Of a stretch of 18,766 bases of DNA, positions 1 to 6,641 are shown piece after piece. The notes under the pieces were generated by a model. That model was not told the DNA's origin. It saw nothing but the letters and a program-made list of their open reading frames with translations, and made no database searches. Position numbers and translations under genes: made by a program. The stretch is taken from assembly GCA_009774055.1 (NCBI GenBank), contig VSNB01000029.1:1-18766 (forward strand), written 5' to 3'. Position 1 is the stretch's first letter. Each line of letters opens with the position of its first letter. This stretch comes from Clostridiales bacterium. GTDB lineage: Bacteria; Bacillota; Clostridia; Oscillospirales; Oscillospiraceae.

Positions 1-1
1 A

Positions 2-218
2 ATTATTCGTGACCGCTCGATGCGGTCATGAATAATCGTTGCCGCGCGGCAAAAGTAGGCGCAGGGTCCGGGGGCGCGCAGCCCCCGGGCCGATTCGAGA
101 AATCACTCCCGTTCGCCGCCGGAGGCGGCGAAGATGAAATAAATAAAAAATAGAAAGAAAAAGCGGAGCGGCCCGCAGGGCCGCAGATGAAATCCCGTTC
201 GCGCCGGTCGGGCGCGAA
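2..218. repeat. Cluster of six hairpins upstream of glycyl-tRNA synthetase
   Basis: Six inverted repeats lie almost back to back. They are 2-36 (15-bp stem with one G.U, loop 17-21), 39-52 (perfect 14-bp palindrome), 65-91 (11 bp with one G.U, loop 76-80), 112-132 (9 bp, loop GGA), 168-184 (7 bp, loop GCA) and 198-218 (8 bp, loop 206-210). The fourth and fifth are followed by GATGAAAT and the sixth by GATTACC. The fourth and sixth share a CCCGTTCG left edge and a GCGAAGAT right edge, so they look like diverged copies of one unit. None has a U-tract. I see no gene and no convincing promoter in 1-257. The cluster may be small dispersed REP-like repeats or a structured leader; the sequence does not decide. 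Confidence 0.7.
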
Positions 219-257
219 GATTACCCGGTTAATCAATCTGCAAAGGAGTAAAATAAA

Positions 258-1682
258 ATGAAAAACACCGAGAAAACAATGGAAAAAATCGTAACCCTCT
301 GTAAGGGAAGAGGCTTCATCTTCGCCGGAAGCGAAATCTACGGTGGCCTCGCCAACACCTGGGACTACGGCCCCCTGGGCGTTGAGCTGAAGAACAACGT
401 CAAAAAAGCCTGGTGGAAGAAATTTGTCCAGGAAAACCCCTACAATGTGGGTCTGGACGCCGCCATCCTCATGAACCCCCAGGTCTGGGTGGCCTCCGGC
501 CACGTGGGCGGCTTCTCCGACCCCCTTATGGACTGCAAGGAGTGCAAGGAGCGTTTCCGCGCCGACAAAATCATCGAGGAGTGGGCGGAGAAGAATTCCT
601 TTGCGCTTCCCAAGCCCGTGGACGCCTTCTCCCAGGAGGAGATGAAGGACTTCATCGAGGAGCACAACATCCCCTGCCCCTCCTGCGGCAAGCACAATTT
701 TACCGACATCCGGAAGTTTAACCTCATGTTCAAAACCTTCCAGGGCGTCACCGAGGAGGCCAAGAACACCGTCTACCTCCGCCCGGAAACCGCCCAGGGC
801 ATCTTTACCAACTTCCTCAACGTCCAGCGGTCCACCCGCCGGAAGCTGCCCTTCGGCGTGTGCCAGATCGGCAAGAGCTTCCGCAACGAGATCACCCCGG
901 GCAACTTCATTTTCCGTACCCGGGAGTTTGAGCAGATGGAGCTGGAGTTCTTCTGCAAGCCCGGCACAGAGCTGGAGTGGTTCGTCTACTGGAAGAATTT
1001 CTGCCACCAGTGGCTGCTGGATCTGGGTATCAAGGAGGAGAACCTGCGCCTCCGGGACCACGATCCCGAGGAGCTCAGCCACTACTCCAACGCCACCACA
1101 GACTTCGAGTTTGCCTTCCCCTTCACCGACTGGGGCGAGCTGTGGGGCGTGGCCAGCCGGACCAACTTCGATCTGAGCGCCCATCAGAATACCTCCGGCA
1201 AGGACCTGACCTACTTTGACCAGGAGGCCAACGAGCACTACGTGCCCTTCGTCATCGAGCCCTCCCTGGGCGTGGAGCGGATGCTGCTGGCCTTCCTGTG
1301 CAACGCCTACGACGAGGAGGTCGTGGATGAAGAGAAGAACGATGTGCGCACCGTGCTGCGCCTCCACCCGGCCCTGGCGCCCTTCAAGGCCGCCGTGCTG
1401 CCCCTGAGCAAGAAGCTGGGCGACAAGGCCCGGGAGATCCAGATGGAGCTCAGCAAGGACTGGATGATCGACTTCGACGACGCCGGCTCCATCGGCAAGC
1501 GCTACCGCCGCCAGGACGAGGTGGGCACCCCCTTCTGCATCACCGTGGACTTCGAAACCGTGGGCGATGACAAGACCCCGGCGGACAACTGCGTCACCGT
1601 CCGGGAGCGGGACAGCATGAAGCAGGTCCGCATCCCTGTCAGCGAGCTGAAGGGCTGGCTGGCGGAGCGGCTGGCGTACTGA
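258..1682 (+). CDS. glyQS: Glycine--tRNA ligase, dimeric (alpha2) type
   Basis: This 474-aa class II aminoacyl-tRNA synthetase charges tRNA-Gly with glycine in the cytoplasm. The N-terminal signature of the homodimeric type is present (GSEIYGGLANTWDYGPLG, residues 24-41). A Cys4 insert (C93/C96 and C140/C143) is a likely zinc site. RPETAQGIF (175-183) is followed by motif 2 (SFRNEITPGNFIFRTREFEQ, about 207-226) and motif 3 (GVERMLLAFL, about 337-346). The C-terminal part (about 365-474) is the HGTP anticodon-binding domain. Length matches the bacterial alpha2 family. Start is the ATG 9 nt after AAAGGAG (242-248). Some genomes call this gene glyS. No T-box consensus is visible upstream, although T-boxes often control this gene in Firmicutes. 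Confidence 0.97.
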   Translation: MKNTEKTMEKIVTLCKGRGFIFAGSEIYGGLANTWDYGPLGVELKNNVKKAWWKKFVQENPYNVGLDAAILMNPQVWVASGHVGGFSDPLMDCKECKERFRADKIIEEWAEKNSFALPKPVDAFSQEEMKDFIEEHNIPCPSCGKHNFTDIRKFNLMFKTFQGVTEEAKNTVYLRPETAQGIFTNFLNVQRSTRRKLPFGVCQIGKSFRNEITPGNFIFRTREFEQMELEFFCKPGTELEWFVYWKNFCHQWLLDLGIKEENLRLRDHDPEELSHYSNATTDFEFAFPFTDWGELWGVASRTNFDLSAHQNTSGKDLTYFDQEANEHYVPFVIEPSLGVERMLLAFLCNAYDEEVVDEEKNDVRTVLRLHPALAPFKAAVLPLSKKLGDKAREIQMELSKDWMIDFDDAGSIGKRYRRQDEVGTPFCITVDFETVGDDKTPADNCVTVRERDSMKQVRIPVSELKGWLAERLAY

Positions 1683-1796
1683 TCCGGCTGTTTCAAGGGC
1701 GTCCGAGCTGAGAAGAACGACTGTAAGGAGCGGAAAACAAAAACCCAAACCCTGCATTTTCTCCTATTGAGAAAACGATCAGCTTTTATACGAGGA

Positions 1797-2183
1797 ATGA
1801 ATGATTTTGCCATTCTGAATAATCTGCTGTTGAGAAACGATGACGCGCTTTGGAAATATGCGCTGGTGGCGTATGCCGATAATCAGGGCATCGTTGACGA
1901 GTATGCCGGCGGCATGCTTGAAGTCAGGACGATTTCCTCCTGGTCCGTCGCACCCTATCGGGAGGACGAGGATGTCGGGAGCGATTTTTACCGATATGAA
2001 ATCCGCGTCCCCGAAGGGAAGAGCATATTGCAGCTGGATCAATTTGTGTGTCATAATGAGGACGGGGAAGTCCTGCTGCCGCCTATGCAATGCAGGGTGA
2101 CCGGTATGCGCAGCGGTGAAAATGGGCGATGCCGGGAAATCATTGAACTGGAATATGTCGCGCAGCTGGCCTGCGAACAGTAA
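1797..2183 (+). CDS. Hypothetical protein, possible ADP-ribosyltransferase-fold C-terminal half
   Basis: This is a 128-aa protein if translated from the ATG at 1797. That start has only GAGG immediately before it. An in-frame TTG at 1767 has no ribosome site, and the frame stays open back to the glyQS stop (also the glyQS frame), so the start is uncertain. ISSWS (46-50), the beta-strand-like YEIRVPEGKS (67-76) and DGEVLLPP (89-96) are ordered and spaced like the STS and ExE regions of arginine-type ADP-ribosyltransferases. The first Glu of ExE would be Asp89, and a clear N-terminal Arg motif is missing. Codon use is much more AT-rich than the flanking genes, which suggests transfer. No terminator separates it from glyQS, so readthrough transcription is possible. 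That this is a gene is likely; the ART assignment is tentative. Confidence 0.6.
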   Translation: MNDFAILNNLLLRNDDALWKYALVAYADNQGIVDEYAGGMLEVRTISSWSVAPYREDEDVGSDFYRYEIRVPEGKSILQLDQFVCHNEDGEVLLPPMQCRVTGMRSGENGRCREIIELEYVAQLACEQ

Positions 2184-2271
2184 GGGCGGAGACAGACCGT
2201 CTCTGCAGGAGGGCTTACTGAATCAAGCCATTGTGCGGACGGTTTTGCCGCTGGAATGAAGCGAACGAAAG

Positions 2272-2310
2272 CGGAGGACAGGATTTTACAATCCTGTCCT
2301 CCGTTTTTAT
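2272..2310 (+). terminator. Strong intrinsic terminator
   Basis: A perfect 14-bp stem (2272-2285 with 2290-2303, loop TTAC) is followed by TTTTTAT. It ends transcription of the glyQS/1797 unit. Between here and the promoter at 2459 (2311-2458) I see no convincing gene. Confidence 0.9.
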
Positions 2311-2458
2311 CGGAGAAATGGCAGAAGAGATAGTCCAGAAGGTCAGGGTTTGATCTTCTCTGTCTCTCCCCTGGCTTTCTCCAATCGACTTCCTTGTCCA
2401 ATTTGTTTGACAAACTTACCCATGCAGCCGCCCCGCCGGAAATCTCCCAACGGGGGGC

Positions 2459-2487
2459 TTGCCACGAACAAAAAAATCTGTTATACT
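2459..2487 (+). promoter_or_regulatory. Sigma-A-type promoter of the TSCPD gene
   Basis: TTGCCA (2459-2464), a 17-nt spacer rich in A, and TATACT (2482-2487). It lies 59 bp before the start codon at 2547 and downstream of the preceding terminator, so the small gene has its own promoter. Confidence 0.75.
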
Positions 2488-2546
2488 GACCGATAGAAAC
2501 CACGTAGGGAAGTCTTACGGGAATATGTGAAAAGGAGAACAGCAGC

Positions 2547-2801
2547 ATGACCTATACATATAAGACCAGCGGAACCTGTTCCTCTCAGATCGATCTGGAG
2601 CTGGAGGCCGGCGTCATCCGGTCGGTGGCCTTCACCGGCGGCTGCAACGGCAACCTGAAGGGCATTTGCAGCTTGGTGAAGGATATGCCCGCCAAGGAAG
2701 CCATCAGCAAGCTCCAGGGCATCCAGTGCGGCGGGAAGCCCACCAGCTGCCCCGACCAGCTGTCCAAGGCCCTGGCCGAGGCTATGGAAAAAGAGCAGTA
2801 A
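2547..2801 (+). CDS. TIGR03905-type TSCPD domain protein
   Basis: This is an 84-aa cytoplasmic protein consisting of a single TSCPD domain, the module also found at the C-terminus of some vitamin B12-dependent ribonucleotide reductases. The pattern GGCNGNLKGI (31-40), GIQCGG (58-63) and the namesake TSCPDQL (66-72) is intact. Conserved cysteines are C33, C61 and C68, with C11 and C41 in addition, which suggests metal binding or redox chemistry; this is inferred, as the stand-alone family has no well-established function to my knowledge. Start ATG follows AAGGAG (2531-2536). It is monocistronic: its own promoter lies upstream and a hairpin terminator follows within 10 bp. Confidence 0.92.
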   Translation: MTYTYKTSGTCSSQIDLELEAGVIRSVAFTGGCNGNLKGICSLVKDMPAKEAISKLQGIQCGGKPTSCPDQLSKALAEAMEKEQ

Positions 2802-2809
2802 GCGAACGA

Positions 2810-2847
2810 AACCGCCTCCGGAGTAATGCTCCGGAGGCGGTTCTTTA
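2810..2847 (+). terminator. Hairpin terminator after the TSCPD gene
   Basis: A perfect 14-bp stem (2810-2823 with 2829-2842, loop TAATG) is followed by CTTTAT. The U-tail is modest. On the minus strand the same stem is followed by TTCGTTCGCTT, so it may also stop transcription from the oppositely oriented oxidoreductase gene. Confidence 0.75.
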
Positions 2848-2866
2848 TCTGCTGCGCACAAGCCAG

Positions 2867-2908
2867 GAGGACTGCCTCCAGGCGGTTTTGCCGCCGGAGA
2901 CAGTCCTC
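2867..2908 (-). terminator. Second hairpin between convergent genes
   Basis: An interrupted stem: 2867-2874 pairs with 2901-2908, 2876-2879 with 2896-2899, and 2881-2885 with 2891-2895, loop TTTTG. It lies 17 bp past the stop of the minus-strand oxidoreductase. No good U-tract follows in either direction, so it may work with the neighbouring hairpin as a 3' end or stability structure. Confidence 0.45.
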
Positions 2909-2924
2909 TGTTGATGTCTTGTCC

Positions 2925-4202
2925 TTACCGGAAAGTGGCAAGCTCAATGGTCTTGCCGCCGGCCACGCGGGAGGCCTCCGCCGCCAGCGCCATCACGTGG
3001 CTCTCCACGGATGCGTCTACGCTGGTCAGGCCCTGGGTGCCGCCGCTGGAAATCAGCTCGTACATGTGGTCCATCAGGCCGCCGTCGCCGCCGCCGTGGC
3101 CCGCCAGATTGTTGGCGGAGCCGCTCAGGTCGATGATCTCCTCCGGCTGGCCGAAACGGCGCAGAACCAGCTTCCGGCTGTTGATGTCGCCCTCGATCTC
3201 GCCCTTCGTGCCGGTGATGCGGATCGTCCGGTAGGTCTGCTCGGTGAAGGCCGTCATGGTGAAGGTGGCGTGGATGTTGTTCTCAAACTCCAGGTTGACG
3301 GTCTGGTGGTCCACCACGTCGTTGTCGCAGTGGAACACGCAGCGGCCGTAGGGGCCGGAGCGCAGGGCGGCGTAGATGTTCTCCTCGGTGGGATCGGACG
3401 CCACCACGGTGCAGGGCCAGCCCACGTTCTTGCGCCGGCATCCGGTACGGCTGCTGGTGACGTAGATCTTCTCCGCGTCATAGGGGCAGCCGTCCTTGCA
3501 GGCGCAGCCGTCCAGGCAGCGGTTGGCCGCGCCCTCCGGCGCGGAGCCGGAGTGGAAGTAATCCAGCGCGCCGAAGCTCTGGACCCGTACGCACTTCTCG
3601 CCTACCAGCCAGCGGAGGATGTCCATGTCGTGGCAGCTCTTGGCCAGGATCATGGGGCTGGTTTCGTCGCTGCGCCGCCAGTTGCCGCGGACAAAGCTGT
3701 GGGCGTAGTGCCAGTAGCCCACGTTCTCAATGGCATCGATCGTCTCGATCTTGCCGATGTCGCCCCGGCGCAGGATCTTCTCCAGGTTGGAGTAGAAGGT
3801 GGTGTAGCGCAGCACGTGGCAGACCACCACGGCCCGCTGGGCCTCGTGGGCCTTCTCCTGGAGCTGGCGGCACTCCTCCAGACTGGGGGAGATGGGCTTC
3901 TCCACCAGCAGGTGGTAGCCCTTCTCCAGAGCCTTCAGCGCCATGGGCACGTGCTGGCGGTCCTGGGTGGCGATGATGGCCACGTCCGCCAGGCGGGGCT
4001 GTTCCAGCAGCTCCTCGGCGGAGGCGAAGCACATATCCTCCGGCACGCCGTACTCCCGGCGCAGAATCTCCAGCCGCTCGGGACGGTTGTCCGCTCCGGC
4101 GACGATCTTCATCCGGTCGGGGTACTCCCGCTGGTAGGTGGCGTAGTTCTCCAGGCCGCGGTTGCCGCAGCCGCAGATGACAAAGGTCAGTGTTTTAGAC
4201 AT
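2925..4202 (-). CDS. Gfo/Idh/MocA-family oxidoreductase with Cys-rich insert
   Basis: This 425-aa NAD(P)-dependent sugar or polyol dehydrogenase-like enzyme shows the N-terminal Rossmann fold (CGCGNRG, residues 10-16), the family EKP motif (101-103, with the usual catalytic Lys102) and a catalytic-type SCHDMDIL (189-196). An insert around 227-241 carries C229, C233, C235 and C239 followed by PY, which may bind a metal. The ATG at 4202 was chosen over an upstream in-frame ATG because it follows AAGGAG (4218-4213). It lies 173 bp downstream of the transporter lipoprotein gene on the same strand, beyond a terminator and with no obvious promoter of its own, so partial readthrough could make it part of the glycan locus. 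Its substrate cannot be read from sequence. Confidence 0.93.
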   Translation of the reverse strand: MSKTLTFVICGCGNRGLENYATYQREYPDRMKIVAGADNRPERLEILRREYGVPEDMCFASAEELLEQPRLADVAIIATQDRQHVPMALKALEKGYHLLVEKPISPSLEECRQLQEKAHEAQRAVVVCHVLRYTTFYSNLEKILRRGDIGKIETIDAIENVGYWHYAHSFVRGNWRRSDETSPMILAKSCHDMDILRWLVGEKCVRVQSFGALDYFHSGSAPEGAANRCLDGCACKDGCPYDAEKIYVTSSRTGCRRKNVGWPCTVVASDPTEENIYAALRSGPYGRCVFHCDNDVVDHQTVNLEFENNIHATFTMTAFTEQTYRTIRITGTKGEIEGDINSRKLVLRRFGQPEEIIDLSGSANNLAGHGGGDGGLMDHMYELISSGGTQGLTSVDASVESHVMALAAEASRVAGGKTIELATFR

Positions 4203-4298
4203 GGCTGTATCTCTCCTTATCTCGTTTTCGGGCGCTGCATGCCCGTCCATACCGTTCGGGGGGCCGCGCCGTATCGCGCCGGCTTTCCCCGCCTTCTC

Positions 4299-4333
4299 AA
4301 AAAGGGGGCCAACCGGACGGCGACCCCCTTTTT
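4299..4333 (-). terminator. Bidirectional-looking intrinsic terminator after the lipoprotein gene
   Basis: AAAAAGGGGG (4299-4308) pairs with CCCCCTTTTT (4324-4333) around a 15-nt loop. The symmetric A/T ends give a U-tract on both strands. On the minus strand it sits between the lipoprotein stop (4376) and the oxidoreductase start (4202). Such placement is commonly used to keep the binding protein mRNA more abundant than the gene behind it. Confidence 0.8.
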
Positions 4334-4375
4334 CTTAGGTTTTCTTACTGGTTACCGAGTGATTCCGACAGGCGA

Positions 4376-6364
4376 TCAGCCGTAGTAGTCGGTCACAAAC
4401 TGGGCGTACTGCTCGGTGGTGTAGGGCTCGGTGGAAGTTTCCCAGTTCTTGAACTGCCAGCCGATGCCGCAGCCGGAGTAGCTCTTGGAGTACTCGTTGA
4501 TCTTGGTCATGGTCCAGTAGCAGCGGTAGCTCCAGGGAATGACCAGGGCGTGGTTGATGAGGTACGCCTCGGCGTCGGCAAAGGCCTGGTTGCGGGCGTC
4601 CATATCGTCATAGATTCCCTCGGCGGCGTAGACCATGTTGGTGAAGGTGGTGAACTGCTCGATCAGCTCGGGATCGGTGATGCCGTCCAGGTGCATGTTG
4701 CTCTTAGAGTACAGGGCGGCCTCGTTCTGGTACAGGCACTGATCCAGCCAGTTGCTGACGTCCAGGAAGTCCGCGCCCCACATGGAGGTGGAGAAGCAGT
4801 CCAGGGCGGGAGTGCTGACCTCCTGGTTGTAGCTGGAGACGAAGGTCTTGATATTGAAGGTGATGTAATCGGTGCCCAGGGCCTCGAAGATCTCCTTCAT
4901 AATGGTGGCGGTATCCACAGCGGTTTCCACGCCGGCCTTGATGTAGTAGTCAATGGTGATGGGGAAGGTCACGCCCTTGGCGCTCAGCTCCTCCATGGCC
5001 TGCTGCTTGAACTGCTCGGCCTTGTCGGGCTGATAGCGGCGGGGGCTCTTGCCATCGCTCTCGGGGATGTCCAGCTGGCTGATGACGTGGCTGGAGTAGT
5101 CGTCGCCGTTCTCAAAGAACACGAAGTCCTTGCAGGTGAAGCCCAGGCTCTCCAGGTTCAGGGGGTTGATGGGGTTGCCGGAGTACCAGATGTTGGTCAG
5201 ATCCAGGCCCCAGTAGATGGACTTGCGGAACGCCTCGTTGGCCACGGCGGTATTCCAGTTGGTGTCCGGGGTGCCGTCCTCGTTCATCTTGTTGTAGTTG
5301 AACAGCAGGTTGGTGGCATAGGGCTCCAGGCGGGACTCCACCAGGTAGTCGTTCCACTTGTTGTTGGGATCGGACATGATGGTGCTCAGGGTGGACTCGC
5401 TCACGTCGGTATAGTCCACCTCGCCAGTCTCCCACAGCTGGTCGTCCACCAGGGCGCTCTCCACCACGCGGATGGTGACGGTGTCGAAGAGCTTGCAGTC
5501 CTTGTCAAAGTAGGCGGGGTTGCGGGTGAGCACCTTCTCGTTGTTGGGGATGTAGGTGGTCAGGGTGTAGGCGCCGCTGTACCACATCTGCTCGTTGCTC
5601 ATGCCGACCACGTTCTCCACGCCCAGCTCGTCAATCAGCTTCTGGGAGGTGGGGTAGAGGATGGGGTTGATGCACATGGTGTCGAAGTAGGTGCAGTGGC
5701 CGGTGCAGTGATAGACGATGGTGCGCTCGTCGGGGCACTCGATGCCGACCATCTCAAAGAACTTGGTCTTGTCCAGGGCAAGGGCTTCCTCTTCGGTCAG
5801 GCTCTGAGTGTAGTCATAGTACTCCTGAGCGCCCTCGATGATGGGCAGGCACATGCTGGTATTGAACGCGTCGTTCTTGTGGTAGTTGAGAATCCACTCC
5901 AGAGTGGTGGCCCAGTCATCGGCGACCACGTCCGCCTTGTAGTTGCCGTTCACGTCAACCCAAGTCACGTCGTCGCGCAGATGGAAGGTCCAGGTCTGGC
6001 CGCCGTCCTCAGTGCCCCAGGACTCGGCGGCGCTGGGCTGCAGCTTGCCGTGGTTGTCAAACTCAAGCAGGTTGACGACCAGGTTGCGGATGATGTGGTC
6101 CTCGGTCGCGCCCTCGGCGTGGGGACGGAACAGGGTGGTCAGCTCGCCGGTGTCGGTGAGCACCAGATTCTTGATCTCCTCGCCTGCGTTGGGCTCGGCA
6201 GGAGCGGCGGGATCATTGGTGTCGCTGTCGGGAGTTGTGGTGTCGCCGGGGGCATCGGTATTCGGGGTGTCGGTGCCGGGGTTGGTGTCTCCTCCGCATG
6301 CGACCAGAGCCAGCGTCATGACCGCCGCCAGAAGCATTGCAAGAAACCTCTTGTGCGTTTTCAT
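4376..6364 (-). CDS. ABC transporter substrate-binding lipoprotein, family 5 (SBP_bac_5)
   Basis: This is a 662-aa extracytoplasmic binding protein anchored as a lipoprotein: basic N-terminus, hydrophobic stretch and lipobox LVAC with lipidated Cys23. A flexible Thr/Asp/Pro-rich linker (about 26-60) comes before the family-5 fold typical of oligopeptide, nickel and also oligosaccharide transporters. Landmarks include FHLRDDVTW and an Asn/Tyr-rich ligand-binding half. Start ATG follows GAGGAGGT (6378-6371). The matching permeases and ATPases are in a separate minus-strand operon 4.5 kb upstream in transcription order, across the araC-type gene. The neighbouring GH38 and GH31 enzymes suggest an alpha-mannose/alpha-glucose-containing oligosaccharide or glycopeptide as ligand (inference). 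It is probably controlled by the divergent AraC-type regulator. Confidence 0.95.
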   Translation of the reverse strand: MKTHKRFLAMLLAAVMTLALVACGGDTNPGTDTPNTDAPGDTTTPDSDTNDPAAPAEPNAGEEIKNLVLTDTGELTTLFRPHAEGATEDHIIRNLVVNLLEFDNHGKLQPSAAESWGTEDGGQTWTFHLRDDVTWVDVNGNYKADVVADDWATTLEWILNYHKNDAFNTSMCLPIIEGAQEYYDYTQSLTEEEALALDKTKFFEMVGIECPDERTIVYHCTGHCTYFDTMCINPILYPTSQKLIDELGVENVVGMSNEQMWYSGAYTLTTYIPNNEKVLTRNPAYFDKDCKLFDTVTIRVVESALVDDQLWETGEVDYTDVSESTLSTIMSDPNNKWNDYLVESRLEPYATNLLFNYNKMNEDGTPDTNWNTAVANEAFRKSIYWGLDLTNIWYSGNPINPLNLESLGFTCKDFVFFENGDDYSSHVISQLDIPESDGKSPRRYQPDKAEQFKQQAMEELSAKGVTFPITIDYYIKAGVETAVDTATIMKEIFEALGTDYITFNIKTFVSSYNQEVSTPALDCFSTSMWGADFLDVSNWLDQCLYQNEAALYSKSNMHLDGITDPELIEQFTTFTNMVYAAEGIYDDMDARNQAFADAEAYLINHALVIPWSYRCYWTMTKINEYSKSYSGCGIGWQFKNWETSTEPYTTEQYAQFVTDYYG

Positions 6365-6479
6365 CTTAGGACCTCCTCGATTTTTGGGTGATTGTATTGA
6401 CATCCGGCCCTTTTCAGGCCGGGACATCACAAAATTCCGGGAATACGCGCCGCCTCCGGACGGAGGCAGTCGATTCCTG

Positions 6480-6507
6480 TTGACTTGCGCTGGAAATATT
6501 ATATAAT
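6480..6507 (+). promoter_or_regulatory. Promoter of the AraC-type regulator gene (plus strand)
   Basis: TTGACT (6480-6485), 16-nt spacer, TATAAT (6502-6507). The predicted transcript start is near 6514, giving a leader of about 130 nt that contains the operator repeats and a 15-bp hairpin. Confidence 0.7.
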
Positions 6508-6526
6508 AGGAAGACAGGGCTGTGAA
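6498..6526 (-). promoter_or_regulatory. Promoter of the lipoprotein gene (minus strand)
   Basis: Read on the minus strand: TTCACA (6526-6521), 17-nt spacer, TATAAT (6503-6498). The candidate AraC-type operators begin 6 bp upstream of its -35 box, as expected for activation. Its -10 overlaps the -10 of the divergent promoter. Confidence 0.6.
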
Positions 6527-6531
6527 GAATG

Positions 6532-6566
6532 AATCTTGCCCTTTGTCTGCAAAATCTTGCTCTTTG
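6532..6566 (+). promoter_or_regulatory. Candidate AraC-type operator: direct repeats 1 and 2
   Basis: AATCTTGCCCTTTG (6532-6545) and AATCTTGCTCTTTG (6553-6566) match at 13 of 14 positions and start exactly 21 bp apart, two helical turns. Paired direct repeats of this spacing are the classical AraC-family dimer site. They lie just upstream of the lipoprotein promoter and downstream of the araC promoter, compatible with activation of the first and autorepression of the second. Confidence 0.7.
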
Positions 6567-6570
6567 CCCG

Positions 6571-6607
6571 GCGAGAACCGGAATTTTCTGGCAATTCCGG
6601 TTCTCGC
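6571..6607 (+). repeat. 15-bp perfect inverted repeat in the araC leader
   Basis: GCGAGAACCGGAATT (6571-6585) pairs perfectly with 6593-6607 around the 7-nt loop TTCTGGC. It would form a very stable hairpin in the regulator mRNA leader. No U-tract follows directly, so a simple terminator is unlikely. It could be an attenuator element, an mRNA-protecting structure or a DNA site for a second regulator. Confidence 0.75.
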
Positions 6608-6615
6608 GCCGCAAA

Positions 6616-6629
6616 AATCTTGCTTATGG
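6616..6629 (+). promoter_or_regulatory. Candidate AraC-type operator: repeat 3
   Basis: AATCTTGCTTATGG shares its first nine bases with repeat 2 and lies 63 bp downstream of it, six helical turns, so all three copies face the same side of the DNA. It overlaps the start of the regulator's own ribosome binding site. Confidence 0.55.
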
Positions 6630-6641
6630 AAGGTGGTTTCG

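Noticed and set aside
1..257. T-box riboswitch before glyQS
   Set aside because: No T-box consensus (AGGGTGGNACCGCG-like) and no terminator with U-tract are present in the visible leader.
3..1757. Long open frame on the minus strand (584 codons) over the synthetase gene
   Set aside because: It is antisense to glyQS, runs through the hairpin cluster, and its translation has low-complexity Leu/Gly/Val/His composition typical of the shadow of a GC3-rich gene.
2051..2548. Minus-strand frame across 2184-2470 with some natural-looking peptide
   Set aside because: It reads through the terminator stem and the 3' end of another gene, has no recognisable domain and no supported start.
4550..6391. 613-codon plus-strand frame over the lipoprotein gene
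   Set aside because: Shadow of a clear SBP_bac_5 gene; composition is Val/Gly/Leu-rich without domains, and there is no ribosome site.
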